The notes below the pieces were generated by a model. It searched no databases. It saw nothing but the letters and a program-made list of their open reading frames with translations, and had not been told where the DNA came from. Both the position numbers and the translations under genes were made by a program. Shown here piece by piece: positions 36,882 through 45,721 of a stretch of 64,000 bases of DNA (its first letter is position 1; each line of letters begins with the position of its first letter). Source of the stretch: Microbulbifer flavimaris (GTDB lineage Bacteria; Pseudomonadota; Gammaproteobacteria; Pseudomonadales; Cellvibrionaceae); assembly GCF_001641755.2 (NCBI RefSeq), contig NZ_LRFG02000003.1, positions 310,001 to 374,000 of the forward strand, written 5' to 3'.

Positions 36882-37056
36882 CGCCCCAACCTCCCCGGGC
36901 TACCTCTTACCTCGTTACTTCTACTGCTGTTGCATCAGAGCCGCCCCTGTTCAAAGAACAACCAGGCTGCACATCTTTTGCGCAACTAGAATGGCACAGG
37001 GGGGAGGGATCACAAGACCGACTTGATAACTCTGTCACATTTCTGTTCGAGTTCGC

Positions 37057-37356
37057 TCACCGTGTCAGCCGACTCCACAAGGCAAGAAAAAACCAGGCAC
37101 AGATGACCCCAAGGGCACCTGCAGCAAAATCCAGGATCGACGGTGTGCGCTTCGGCAGCCACAAAGCCTGGCACCACTCGAGTAGTGCCGCGCAGGTAAT
37201 CAGGGCAGCAATAGTGAGCAGCACTTTGGTACAAGTACGGATACGCAGTGTGGCCAGCGCGAGGAAACCAAGAATAAAGAAGGCGGCAAAATGCAGCAGC
37301 AAATCAAAGTGTGGAAACACTTGCGGCAGCGGTCTGTTGCGCAGGCCGAAAGCCAC
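37057..37356 (-). CDS. VanZ-like small membrane protein; start uncertain
   Basis: At least 99 residues from a GTG at 37356. FPHFDLLLHFAAFFILGFLAL, ALITCAALLEWCQALWLPKRTPSILDFAAGALGVICAW and a final helix are typical of VanZ-like proteins, often found in EPS loci. The same frame continues upstream as RLWLWRLLFLLAFAAA, clearly the expected first membrane helix, but no ATG, GTG or TTG opens it. A run of six G (37423-37428, this strand) shifts the frame relative to a TTG pair just before it. Either a rare start is used or the gene is frameshifted. Confidence 0.7.
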   Translation of the reverse strand: MAFGLRNRPLPQVFPHFDLLLHFAAFFILGFLALATLRIRTCTKVLLTIAALITCAALLEWCQALWLPKRTPSILDFAAGALGVICAWFFLALWSRLTR

Positions 37357-37605
37357 GGCTGCGGCGAACGCGAGCAGGAACAGCAGCCGCCAGAGCCAGA
37401 GTCGGTGAAGCCGGATAATACACCCCCCAACAAATTACCTCAGAGTCCGGCGGCGTAAGCCCCCTTTATCACAGTGTAGTTCCAGCGGAGCCGTCTATGC
37501 TTGCTCCCAGTCCCTGAATCCGGCGCACGGGGTGTGGCGCCGGTGAACAATAATGTGTCCCCAAATCCGGCCCGGTATTCCTGGCATCAGCCTGCGGAGG
37601 TTCCC

Positions 37606-38367
37606 ATGGACAGTCCCACTCTGCTGCGTCCGCGCGTCGTTGAAAAGCTGGCAGAGCAGCAATCCGCCATCGTCGATGGTGTCGAAAATCGTCCGGTCAA
37701 ACTGTTCTGTTACCACCTCGATGACGACTCTGATATCTGCCTCCATGAGGCGAAACGCTACCTGAGTGTCGAGGAGCGTCAGCGGGGCCGGGCCTTTATC
37801 TCCGAACGGGACCGGGAGCGCTACATACGTGGTCGCGGTTGCCTGCGTCGCATTCTGGCACTGCAGCTGAATCGGGAACCCAATGATCTCCAACTCTCTG
37901 TCGGTGAGCATGGTCGCCCCTACCTGGCCGGCAGTGGACTCTCGTTCAATGTTTCTCACTCCGGGGGACTGGCGATCTGCGCCCTCTCCCGAACCCACTC
38001 CGTTGGCATCGACCTCGAGGTACACCAGAAAGCACTGTGCTTCGGCCCACTGCTGTCGCTGGTTTTCACCGAAACAGAGCGGGCCCGACTGAAGGAAAAG
38101 AGCGGCGTCGAGCGGCAGCGTATGTTCTTCGACTTCTGGACCGCCAAGGAAGCCCTGATGAAACTGACCGGCCTGGGCCTGTCACTCGCTCCCGCCAATA
38201 TCGAATTGTTACTGGCCGGTGACCACCCCTGCGGATTTGTGCAGCCGGTGATCGAAAATATCACGTTGCAGCATATTGACTGTGCCCCCTTCGGGCACAC
38301 TCCCCTGAGCTGCCACCTGGTTTCCGCACCGCGCCTCCGCGGGGACAGGTCAGAAATCACAGCGTGA
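37606..38367 (+). CDS. Sfp-type 4'-phosphopantetheinyl transferase
   Basis: 253 residues from the ATG at 37606 with GGAGG five bases upstream. Motifs: RYIRGRGCLRRILA, LSFNVSHSGGLAICA, VGIDLEVHQ with the magnesium-binding Asp and Glu, and FDFWTAKEALMKLTGLGL (W-x-x-K-E). It transfers phosphopantetheine from CoA to the serine of carrier domains. The only carrier proteins in the window are the two PCP domains of the NRPS at 49097-55261, its obvious clients. It stands alone between the VanZ-like and Asn-synthase-like genes. Confidence 0.93.
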   Translation: MDSPTLLRPRVVEKLAEQQSAIVDGVENRPVKLFCYHLDDDSDICLHEAKRYLSVEERQRGRAFISERDRERYIRGRGCLRRILALQLNREPNDLQLSVGEHGRPYLAGSGLSFNVSHSGGLAICALSRTHSVGIDLEVHQKALCFGPLLSLVFTETERARLKEKSGVERQRMFFDFWTAKEALMKLTGLGLSLAPANIELLLAGDHPCGFVQPVIENITLQHIDCAPFGHTPLSCHLVSAPRLRGDRSEITA

Positions 38368-38642
38368 AACAGTACATGAAAAAATATATGGCTGCGGAAT
38401 GCACTGAGCAGAAATAGCTTTTCCACCGACAAGCAACTTTCCCCAGAGGCCTCCCATCGGGCCGGCCGGACTCGGTTGTTTCGGGTAGATCCTGAGCGTG
38501 GTGGTGATCTCTTCAGCGTCACTAAAGTGAATCCCCCCGGCGGCGCATGGGCAAGCGGATAGCACCTTCTGGACCCGGTCGCTTCACAGAAGCTTCAGCC
38601 TCGACGAAATACCCGCTGCCATCTGCCCTGTGATCTGACGGC

Positions 38643-40139
38643 TCAGGTGAGGTATCGACGCAGGGGATTTCTGTACAGACGCAAAGGCTGTATCAGACGC
38701 TTGATTTTATCGCGCATGGGTATGGGCATGGAGAGCCGTAGTTCCTGACGCAAGAAGCGCAGCTTGTCGATGCCTCGGGCGCGATTAAAGGGAATCTCCC
38801 CGAGCTCGGGCCACAGGTAGTCTAGTAGCGCAGGAATCACTTTTTTGTCACCGCGATAACTCTCCGGGATGGCCAGGATTTCGCGGTAATACTGTCCACA
38901 GTTGAAGGGGCTGATCGATGGCAGGGAGAGTTTATGGCCGTAGAGTGTCGGTCCTGCCCAGCAAGCAGCACGTATCTCTGCGTAGGCGAACTGAAGCACG
39001 TTACCGACACTCATTCCCTCGGGCAGGCCCGCCAGCCATTTCTGGGCCAGTGAAACCGTGTAAGGGTTGGTGACGATGCCCATCCGATTCAGCAGACCCT
39101 CGGCCGACAATGAGCCCAGATTGGCGTCACTTGAGTACCAATAGGGTGCGCGCAGCGCTTCTCCGCAAGTACCGGTGAGCTCATGGCTCTGGCTGTCATG
39201 CACCCGAGCAGTTGTGCACATTGAAGCCACAGTGTCTTCAACACAATGGCCTACTCGATGCAGCCATCCCCCCAGCTCCTCTCTCGACGGCTGGATGAAT
39301 GGTATCTGGCGATAATTAAGATCAAAACGTTCGGCAATATCCGCTGCGATGTGGCAATCGAGGCGACACGAGTATTGATCCAGCACCACCGTCTGAAATT
39401 GCATCTGCTGGTGCCACTCCCGACTCGCTGCCAGAACGATCCTGGAATCGCGTCCTCCGGTAAGCTGGGCGACCCGATGGCCATCATCCAGTAATGCCTT
39501 GATATTGCTGCGAAGGATGTCCCCCAGGCGTGCGATCGCTTTCTCTGGCTCAATGCACGGGTCCCCGTGACGGCCAGTGCCGCCGGGCAATGGAAATACT
39601 CGCTTCGCTGTCCAGCTATTCAGGGCAAGCGCGTGGTTTGGCAATAAACGCCTGACCCCCAGATAAGGGGTCAGGCACAGCGGAAACCAGACCTCACCCT
39701 TGCCGCCGGCCAGAGCCTGACGGACTTCCGGGTCGGGCTGTTGTTCCTCGAACAGTGACAGAATTGTGGGGGATGAGGCGAGTATCTGCTGGCCGGCGTT
39801 GTAAACCACACCCATCATGGCAGCGGGATCGGTGCGGACCAGCACCTCTTCTCCCCGGAGGCTGAAACAGACAAAGCGCCCGCACAGCTCATCAAAGATG
39901 TCCGGGGCACCATGCTCGATCATGCCTGCGGTGATGGAATCCCCGTCGTGCAACAAGCGTCCGCGAAAGATTACCCAGCCAATAATCAGACTGAGCAATT
40001 CACCGCGTTCATCAAACACATTCAGTACAGAAACATCGCGCGCAACGGAGAGCCACCAGTCCCTTAGCTGGCAATGCTTCCATCCCGACAGCTGATTCAG
40101 CGGCCGTGATCCCAGCGAGAATTGTTTTGGATAGTCCAT
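38643..40139 (-). CDS. Asparagine-synthase-like amidotransferase of the EPS cluster
   Basis: 498 residues from the ATG at 40139 with GAGG upstream; a GTG three codons earlier is possible. The synthetase half carries the PP-loop VAQLTGGRDSRIVLAAS, which adenylates a carboxylate. The N-terminal half looks like a glutaminase fold, but the catalytic Cys that would follow Met is missing (MDYPKQF), so it cannot hydrolyse glutamine in the standard way. Such proteins are frequent in EPS and capsule clusters and may form amides on sugars or peptides. It is transcribed after Wzx with a gap of 38 bp. Confidence 0.82.
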   Translation of the reverse strand: MDYPKQFSLGSRPLNQLSGWKHCQLRDWWLSVARDVSVLNVFDERGELLSLIIGWVIFRGRLLHDGDSITAGMIEHGAPDIFDELCGRFVCFSLRGEEVLVRTDPAAMMGVVYNAGQQILASSPTILSLFEEQQPDPEVRQALAGGKGEVWFPLCLTPYLGVRRLLPNHALALNSWTAKRVFPLPGGTGRHGDPCIEPEKAIARLGDILRSNIKALLDDGHRVAQLTGGRDSRIVLAASREWHQQMQFQTVVLDQYSCRLDCHIAADIAERFDLNYRQIPFIQPSREELGGWLHRVGHCVEDTVASMCTTARVHDSQSHELTGTCGEALRAPYWYSSDANLGSLSAEGLLNRMGIVTNPYTVSLAQKWLAGLPEGMSVGNVLQFAYAEIRAACWAGPTLYGHKLSLPSISPFNCGQYYREILAIPESYRGDKKVIPALLDYLWPELGEIPFNRARGIDKLRFLRQELRLSMPIPMRDKIKRLIQPLRLYRNPLRRYLT

Positions 40140-40177
40140 GGTTGTCACCTCTATCCGGTAGATTCACCTTATTTCAA

Positions 40178-41674
40178 CTAGGTTCCCTGTTTACTGCCAA
40201 GATCACCCTGAAAGCGGCCCGCAGACCTGCGGTTCTGCATCACTTTAGTCAACTCCCAGCGCACCGATCTCTGGGTAATTGCCAACAGCAAGGCGGCCAA
40301 CAATGCCGTAATTCCCGCTACCACAACCTGCAATAGAGCGAGTGTGAGGGAGCCGTCTGGTTTGGGCAGTAGCTCCGACAACAGTGCGACAGCAACATAG
40401 CAGAGCACACCGCCCAGCAGCATCAACTGGAAAAGACTCCGCACAAACACCGCTTTCCCGGGCCCTATCTGCACCAGAGATACCGACACCGAGAGCGCAA
40501 TCAATTCTCCGCCAATCCCGGTTGCCGCAACCCAGGCCACCGGAGCACCATCCAGTCCAAGTTTTACGGCAAATCCGAGACTGACGCAGCGAAAGATATT
40601 CGCAATCATGGCGTTCTTGGTATGTGCCTGACTGTTGGCGATGATGGATGGGGCAATACGCACGACACGCAGTGCCTGCATGACTGCCAACCAGGTAATG
40701 ACAGTGGCAGCCTGCAGGTATTGCTCACCAAAGCTGAGCAGAACCAGACCGTGGCCGCCAATCCCGAAGAAGACCACCGTCAACACTGCAAAGCTGACAC
40801 AGCTGATCAGGGCAAACTCCCCGCATCGATAGAAAAGCGCTGCATCATCGCAGCTTCTCGAGAGTATCGGCATCAGGAGAGAGGCACTCAATTTGGCAAA
40901 AATAAGGGTAGGCAGCATGCACAGGGAGAAAGCCACGCTGTACCAGCCCAGCGTTTCCATGCTGTACAGACTACCGATGATGACCCTATCGCCCTGAAAA
41001 ATACCAAACAACAGAAAACCGTTGACTAGCAGCGGCCAACCAAACTCCAGCTTTCGCTTCGCCAGTGACCAGCGCAGGGCCCAGCGATATGGTCGACGTG
41101 CGAGAATATGTGACAGCAACACCTGCATCGTTGCCTGCAGCAAAATCACGGCAAGCATGACGCGGTAATCTTCAAGCAATAATGAAGCGGCAAACGCGAC
41201 AAACAAAATCATTATTTGGGGCACAGCGTCGTAAACCGCTGTAGGAATAAAATCCAGATTGCGCTGACGCACTACAAAATCGAAGTTCATTAATCCATGC
41301 AGCACCGGCACTACGGCCAATAGCTGAAATGCCCAGACTTTGTCACCCAGCCCGAACAGCAGTGCGACGGGATAGGCGATGGCAAACAACACCAGTGCAA
41401 TCAACAACCCCTTTATGAATTGGAGAAAGTGTGCTGACCCGAGCATGTCATCACTGTCGCCATCCCTGTCCTGGACCAATACCCGATCCAGGGCCAGGTT
41501 GCTGGTCATCTCCACCAGTGAAATAGTCAGCGCAAAGGTGGTGGCAACCCCAAAATTCTCGGCATCGATATGCCTGGCAATAATGATATTGCGCAAAAAT
41601 GTGCATGCCGCTACCAGTGCCTGACTCAGCGTCAGCACGGATGCACCCTTCAACAAATTGATCCGCAAAGACAA
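40178..41674 (-). CDS. Lipopolysaccharide-type flippase (Wzx)
   Basis: 498 residues, TTG start with GGAG six bases upstream. About 12-14 hydrophobic segments are spread over the whole length. ASVLTLSQALVAACTFLRNIIIARHIDAENFGVATTFA is the usual opening of the PST flippases. It moves the lipid-linked repeat unit across the inner membrane. It is divergent from the glycosyltransferase operon across a 255-bp gap that contains both promoters. Confidence 0.9.
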   Translation of the reverse strand: MSLRINLLKGASVLTLSQALVAACTFLRNIIIARHIDAENFGVATTFALTISLVEMTSNLALDRVLVQDRDGDSDDMLGSAHFLQFIKGLLIALVLFAIAYPVALLFGLGDKVWAFQLLAVVPVLHGLMNFDFVVRQRNLDFIPTAVYDAVPQIMILFVAFAASLLLEDYRVMLAVILLQATMQVLLSHILARRPYRWALRWSLAKRKLEFGWPLLVNGFLLFGIFQGDRVIIGSLYSMETLGWYSVAFSLCMLPTLIFAKLSASLLMPILSRSCDDAALFYRCGEFALISCVSFAVLTVVFFGIGGHGLVLLSFGEQYLQAATVITWLAVMQALRVVRIAPSIIANSQAHTKNAMIANIFRCVSLGFAVKLGLDGAPVAWVAATGIGGELIALSVSVSLVQIGPGKAVFVRSLFQLMLLGGVLCYVAVALLSELLPKPDGSLTLALLQVVVAGITALLAALLLAITQRSVRWELTKVMQNRRSAGRFQGDLGSKQGT

Positions 41675-41929
41675 CGGTTACTCCATGATTCACACGGTAG
41701 GAAACGCCGTCGATGTGTGTAGTAACGGCGAATATTTCCACGCAATTTTTATGCTGATCGGATGGCTCAGTGCCATCGAGTGTAGGAAGAAGAACAACGA
41801 CGATTTGCCTGACAGAGTTTCCGCCCGGCACAGAGAGTTTAGCTATAGTTTCGTGGCCCTGCGGCCTGATTGGCTAGCTGGCGCAAGAGAGAATGTGAAA
41901 CTGCGTATTACTCTCGGGGTGGGATCGAT

Positions 41930-42379
41930 ATGGATAAAAAAGTCTTGGCAGTGGCATCTCAGGGAGGACACTGGCAACAGCTTGAGGCGCTGATACCGGC
42001 CTTTAAGGCCTGTCAACCGTCTTTTGCGTCCACGACTCGGGACAGGCCTGACCTGAGCCCAACCTGCCGCTACTACCCCTTGCCGAATGCAAACCGGCGT
42101 ACGCCTCTGCAGGCCATCTGGCTTTTATTCACCTCAGCCTGTTTGATTATCCGCCTGCGCCCAGACGTGATCATATCCACAGGAGCACTGCCCGGACTGG
42201 CCTGTATTTTCTGGGGACGGTTTTTCGGTGCGCGGACACTGTGGATCGACAGTATTGCCAATGCCGACAGGCTGTCCCTGAGCGGGCGAATCGCGAGGTA
42301 TCTCGCGTCGGCCACACTGTCACAGTGGCCCGATCTTGGTCGTATGACCGGAGTGGAATACCGGGGCGCTGTGCTATGA
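41930..42379 (+). CDS. Alg14-like membrane anchor subunit of a split glycosyltransferase
   Basis: 149 residues from the ATG at 41930. KVLAVASQGGHWQQLEALIPA has the GGHxxxL motif of Alg14/PssD/EpsF-type proteins, and a hydrophobic helix (LLFTSACLIIRLRPDVIISTGA) fits the membrane anchor. Family knowledge: Alg14 recruits the catalytic Alg13-like partner to the membrane and binds the lipid acceptor. The partner is encoded immediately downstream with an ATGA overlap. Confidence 0.88.
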   Translation: MDKKVLAVASQGGHWQQLEALIPAFKACQPSFASTTRDRPDLSPTCRYYPLPNANRRTPLQAIWLLFTSACLIIRLRPDVIISTGALPGLACIFWGRFFGARTLWIDSIANADRLSLSGRIARYLASATLSQWPDLGRMTGVEYRGAVL

Positions 42380-42888
42380 GCTTGATTTTCCTTACCACCG
42401 GTACACGGGCACCCTTTGATCGCCTGGTCAGGATCGTAGATCACTGGGCGGAGAAAAATCCCGGGGTGCAAATCGTCGCCCAGATCGGCACAGGGCGCTA
42501 CCGGCCCCGACATATCGAGGCAACCCGGTTCCTTTGCCGTGGCGACTATCAGGTCCTGGCCCGGGACTGCAGGTTAATGATCGCCCATGCGGGGATGGGC
42601 AGCGTCCTCTCCGCACTGGAACATGGAAAGCCCCTGGTAATGATGCCCCGTAATGATCTGCACGGGGAGTGCACCAACGACCACCAGTTTGGTACCGCCC
42701 GGCGCATTTCGGGCTTACCCGGTGTTTATACCGTTCATAACGCCGCACAGCTTATCCAGCGGCTGGACAACCACCATGAGCTCCGGGCACCGGACCAGAT
42801 GCAAGCAAGCCCGCGCCAGCTGGAATTGGCGCAATTCATCATGGGCTTTATCAAGCAGCTCCCACAGTACGAATCGCTCGAAAACTAG
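42376..42888 (+). CDS. Alg13-like catalytic subunit of a split glycosyltransferase
   Basis: 170 residues from the ATG at 42376, overlapping the Alg14-like gene. SLIFLTTGTRAPFDRLV, DCRLMIAHAGMGSVLSALEHGKPLVMMPR and CTNDHQFGTARRI match the C-terminal GT28 (MurG/Alg13) domain that binds the UDP-sugar. With the Alg14-like protein it forms one glycosyltransferase that extends the lipid-linked sugar. Sugar specificity cannot be read. Confidence 0.9.
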   Translation: MSLIFLTTGTRAPFDRLVRIVDHWAEKNPGVQIVAQIGTGRYRPRHIEATRFLCRGDYQVLARDCRLMIAHAGMGSVLSALEHGKPLVMMPRNDLHGECTNDHQFGTARRISGLPGVYTVHNAAQLIQRLDNHHELRAPDQMQASPRQLELAQFIMGFIKQLPQYESLEN

Positions 42889-42955
42889 TGTGTAGCGATT
42901 GGCGCGGCTTGCGAAAACAGTTTCCTGCAAATCCCTTCAAACGAGTTTTCATCAC

Positions 42956-44221
42956 ATGACCAGAATTTCTCTACTCGGGGCCGCTCCCGATACCGGCAAC
43001 CTGGGCGTCAATGCACTGTCGCGCTCCACGATGCTGGGCATTGCCAAGCGCATTCCCGGGGCGGAAATCTGCGTTTTTGACAACGGCCGTGGCTTGCGGC
43101 AAGCAGCCTATCAGTCGGGCCGGGACACGGTGGCTTACCGGCTATGCGGGATGAGTAACAGCCGCCGGTTCTATCGGCCGGAGAGCCTGGCGCATATGCG
43201 ACTCTCTACCCTGTTGCCGGGGCTTTCCAACCCCGGCATGGAGCTGTTGAGCTCCTCGAAAGCCGTGCTGGATATCAGCGGCGGGGACAGTTTTACTGAT
43301 CTTTACGGTCCCAGACGCTTTTCCCTGATTACCCGCCCGAAACAGCTGGTCCTGGAAAAGAAACGGCGGCTGATTCTGCTACCGCAAACTTATGGACCAT
43401 TTCAGTCCCCGGTACGCCGTAAAATCGCCGAGGATATTCTGCTTCGTAGCCACTGCGCCTGGGCACGGGACCAGGACAGTTTCGAACGGATGGCAGAGTT
43501 ACTTGGCAATGACCTTGACCCTGCGCGGCACAAGTGCGGTGTCGATGTGGCCTTTCTGTTACCCACTACAAGACCAGCAGGACTGGATTCCCGACTGTTG
43601 AACTGGATGTCCGACTCGCCGGTTGATCTCGTTGGTCTCAATATCAGTGGTTTGATTTATAACAGCCCCCGCGAGGCCATCGCGCGCTATGGTTTGAAAG
43701 CAGATTATCGGACGGTAGTGCAGACTTTGTTAACGCGCTTTTTGCATGAGACCGATGCGGGAATTCTGCTAGTGCCGCATGTGCACGCCCCAATCGGGCA
43801 CCCGGAGTCAGACCTGGACGCCTGTCGGGCCCTGGTGAAGACATTGGCGCCGGCTGACCGTGAGCGGGTTTACCTGCTGGAGGATCGGCTCGATGAATCC
43901 GGTATCAAGTGGGTCATTTCGCAGATGGACTGGTTCTGCGGCACCCGTATGCACGCCACAATCGCCGCACTTTCCAGTGGTATTCCCACCACGACGATTT
44001 CCTACAGCGACAAGGCCGTCGGGGTATTCGACAGCTGTGACCAGCGCGGTGAGGTTTTCGACCCGAGGCGCCTCGATACTAACGAGCTGAGCGAGCAGGT
44101 ATTCGATGCTTTTCGACGTCGCGACAATGTGCGCCAGTCACTGAAGAAAAAACTGCCGGTCGTACTCAAGCAGGCACTGAAGCAGATGGATGAAATTGCA
44201 GAGTGTTGTGTGTCGGACTAG
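42956..44221 (+). CDS. Polysaccharide pyruvyl transferase family protein
   Basis: 421 residues from the ATG at 42956. ISLLGAAPDTGNLGVNALSRS, LDISGGDSFTDLYG, LILLPQTYGPFQSPVRR, LLVPHVHAPIGHPESD and WFCGTRMHATIAALSSGIPTTTISYS are the conserved segments of the CsaB/WcaK family. It would add a pyruvate ketal to a sugar from phosphoenolpyruvate, giving the polymer a negative charge. The gene follows the Alg13-like gene by 67 bp. Confidence 0.88.
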   Translation: MTRISLLGAAPDTGNLGVNALSRSTMLGIAKRIPGAEICVFDNGRGLRQAAYQSGRDTVAYRLCGMSNSRRFYRPESLAHMRLSTLLPGLSNPGMELLSSSKAVLDISGGDSFTDLYGPRRFSLITRPKQLVLEKKRRLILLPQTYGPFQSPVRRKIAEDILLRSHCAWARDQDSFERMAELLGNDLDPARHKCGVDVAFLLPTTRPAGLDSRLLNWMSDSPVDLVGLNISGLIYNSPREAIARYGLKADYRTVVQTLLTRFLHETDAGILLVPHVHAPIGHPESDLDACRALVKTLAPADRERVYLLEDRLDESGIKWVISQMDWFCGTRMHATIAALSSGIPTTTISYSDKAVGVFDSCDQRGEVFDPRRLDTNELSEQVFDAFRRRDNVRQSLKKKLPVVLKQALKQMDEIAECCVSD

Positions 44222-44380
44222 TTCAAACCATATCAGGGCTAGCGATCTATAAAAATTTTGGCGCCTGATCTCCTGCACCTTTCATGTTTTGACTCATTTT
44301 ATTTTTCAGGCCCGCTAAAATTTTTTGCACCTTTTTTTATGCACTATCCAGTGGGTCTCAGCCGGAGTTGATCGCGGTCG

Positions 44381-45721
44381 ATGCAAAAAATAAAGACCAT
44401 TGAAGATGTGCGGCGCAGTCATCTCTGCACTGGCTGTGGCGCCTGCGCCTCACTTGAGCCCCAACGCTTTACGATGGTGGACGTGGCCGACGAAGGCCGG
44501 CGTCCTGCGTTAAAGAAAGATGCGGCGCCTGAGACCGGCCTCGGCATGGCAGCCTGCCCGGGAATCGGCCTGCAGCATGACTACGATGTATCCGACACAG
44601 AACTGCTGTCGGAACTGGGACCGGCCTGGGGACCAGTGTACCGGGTAATCGAGGGGCACGCCGGCGACCCTGCCATTCGCTTCGCCGGCTCCAGTGGTGG
44701 CGCGGCGACCGCGCTCGCGCTCTTTTGCCTCGAGCAGCGGGGCATGCGCGGTGTACTCCACACAGCTGCAGATCCCGAGCAACCCTATCTCAATCGCACC
44801 GTTTTCAGTCGTGACCGTTCCGGTCTGCTAGGGGCCACCGGCTCCCGCTATGCCCCATCAAGCCCCTGTGAGGGATTGGACCAGGTGGCCGCAGCCGATG
44901 GTCCCTGTGTCTTTATCGGCAAGCCCTGCGATGCGGCGGCACTGCAGCGGGCACAGCAACAATCATCAGCGCTGCGAGAGAACACAGGCCTGGCCATTGC
45001 CTTCTTCTGCGCCGGAGTTCCAAACACATCTGCCACACTGGAACTGGCGAAACACCAAGGTGCAAAGAGCCCTGACCATATCAAGTCGCTTCGTTATCGC
45101 GGTAACGGATGGCCGGGGAACTGGACTCTCGACTACCGCGATGAGGAAGACAAGGCTCAATCAAGCCGGATGAGCTACGCCGAATCCTGGGATTTCCTGC
45201 AGAAACACCGTCAGTGGCGCTGCTACGTATGTGCAGACCATACCGGTGAATTTGCCGATATCGCTGTAGGGGACCCCTGGCATCGCACAATTGGGCCAGG
45301 GGAAATGGGCAGTTCCCTGATCGTGGCACGGACCCGGCGCGGACTCGAGCTGCTTCAGGCGGCGCTCGATGCCGGTTACCTGGAAATGGTCAGTGACGAC
45401 CCGAGCCTGCTTCCCCGCTCCCAGCCAAATCTGATCGCTGCCCGGGGCAACCTGTGGGCCCGCTTGAGTGTGATGCGGCTATTCGGGGCCTGTACACCCC
45501 ATTATTCAGGGTTTGCCTTGCTGCCATTCTGGCTCCGGGAGCTGAGCCTTGTCGACAAAATGCATTCCCTGCTCAGCACTGTCCGGCGAATCTTTCGCAA
45601 GCGATTGTTGCGCCCGGTTGCGGTAGCTCAGCATCCACAACCCGCACAACAGGAAATTCCCAGACCGTTTCATTCGCGCGCTGCCAAGGCAGCGAGAGAA
45701 GAGGTTGATATTCATGTTTGA
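44381..45721 (+). CDS. Iron-sulfur FrhB/FdhB-domain protein of the EPS cluster
   Basis: 446 residues. The N-terminus has C16-x2-C19-x2-C22 (LCTGCGACASLEP) and a later CPG near residue 60, a single 4Fe-4S ferredoxin pattern. The body (RFAGSSGGAATALALFCLE, GLLGATGSRYAPSSP, FIGKPCDAAALQRA, DPWHRTIGPGEMGSSL) is the F420 hydrogenase/dehydrogenase beta-subunit domain. F420 itself is not expected here; such proteins are common beside pyruvyl transferases in EPS loci and probably carry out a flavin-dependent redox step on a sugar. An AT-rich 159-bp gap precedes it; it overlaps the Wzy gene by 8 nt. Confidence 0.85.
   Translation: MQKIKTIEDVRRSHLCTGCGACASLEPQRFTMVDVADEGRRPALKKDAAPETGLGMAACPGIGLQHDYDVSDTELLSELGPAWGPVYRVIEGHAGDPAIRFAGSSGGAATALALFCLEQRGMRGVLHTAADPEQPYLNRTVFSRDRSGLLGATGSRYAPSSPCEGLDQVAAADGPCVFIGKPCDAAALQRAQQQSSALRENTGLAIAFFCAGVPNTSATLELAKHQGAKSPDHIKSLRYRGNGWPGNWTLDYRDEEDKAQSSRMSYAESWDFLQKHRQWRCYVCADHTGEFADIAVGDPWHRTIGPGEMGSSLIVARTRRGLELLQAALDAGYLEMVSDDPSLLPRSQPNLIAARGNLWARLSVMRLFGACTPHYSGFALLPFWLRELSLVDKMHSLLSTVRRIFRKRLLRPVAVAQHPQPAQQEIPRPFHSRAAKAAREEVDIHV

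Noticed and set aside
37200..37433. TTG-initiated 77-codon frame overlapping the VanZ-like gene
   Set aside because: Its peptide is Cys/Ser-rich nonsense; the VanZ frame is the real one. It is only of interest because of the G-run between the frames.
44222..44380. Possible sigma-54 promoter (TTGGCGCC ... TGCA) upstream of the FrhB-like gene
   Set aside because: The spacing between GG and GC is 13 bases rather than 10, so it does not fit the -24/-12 consensus.
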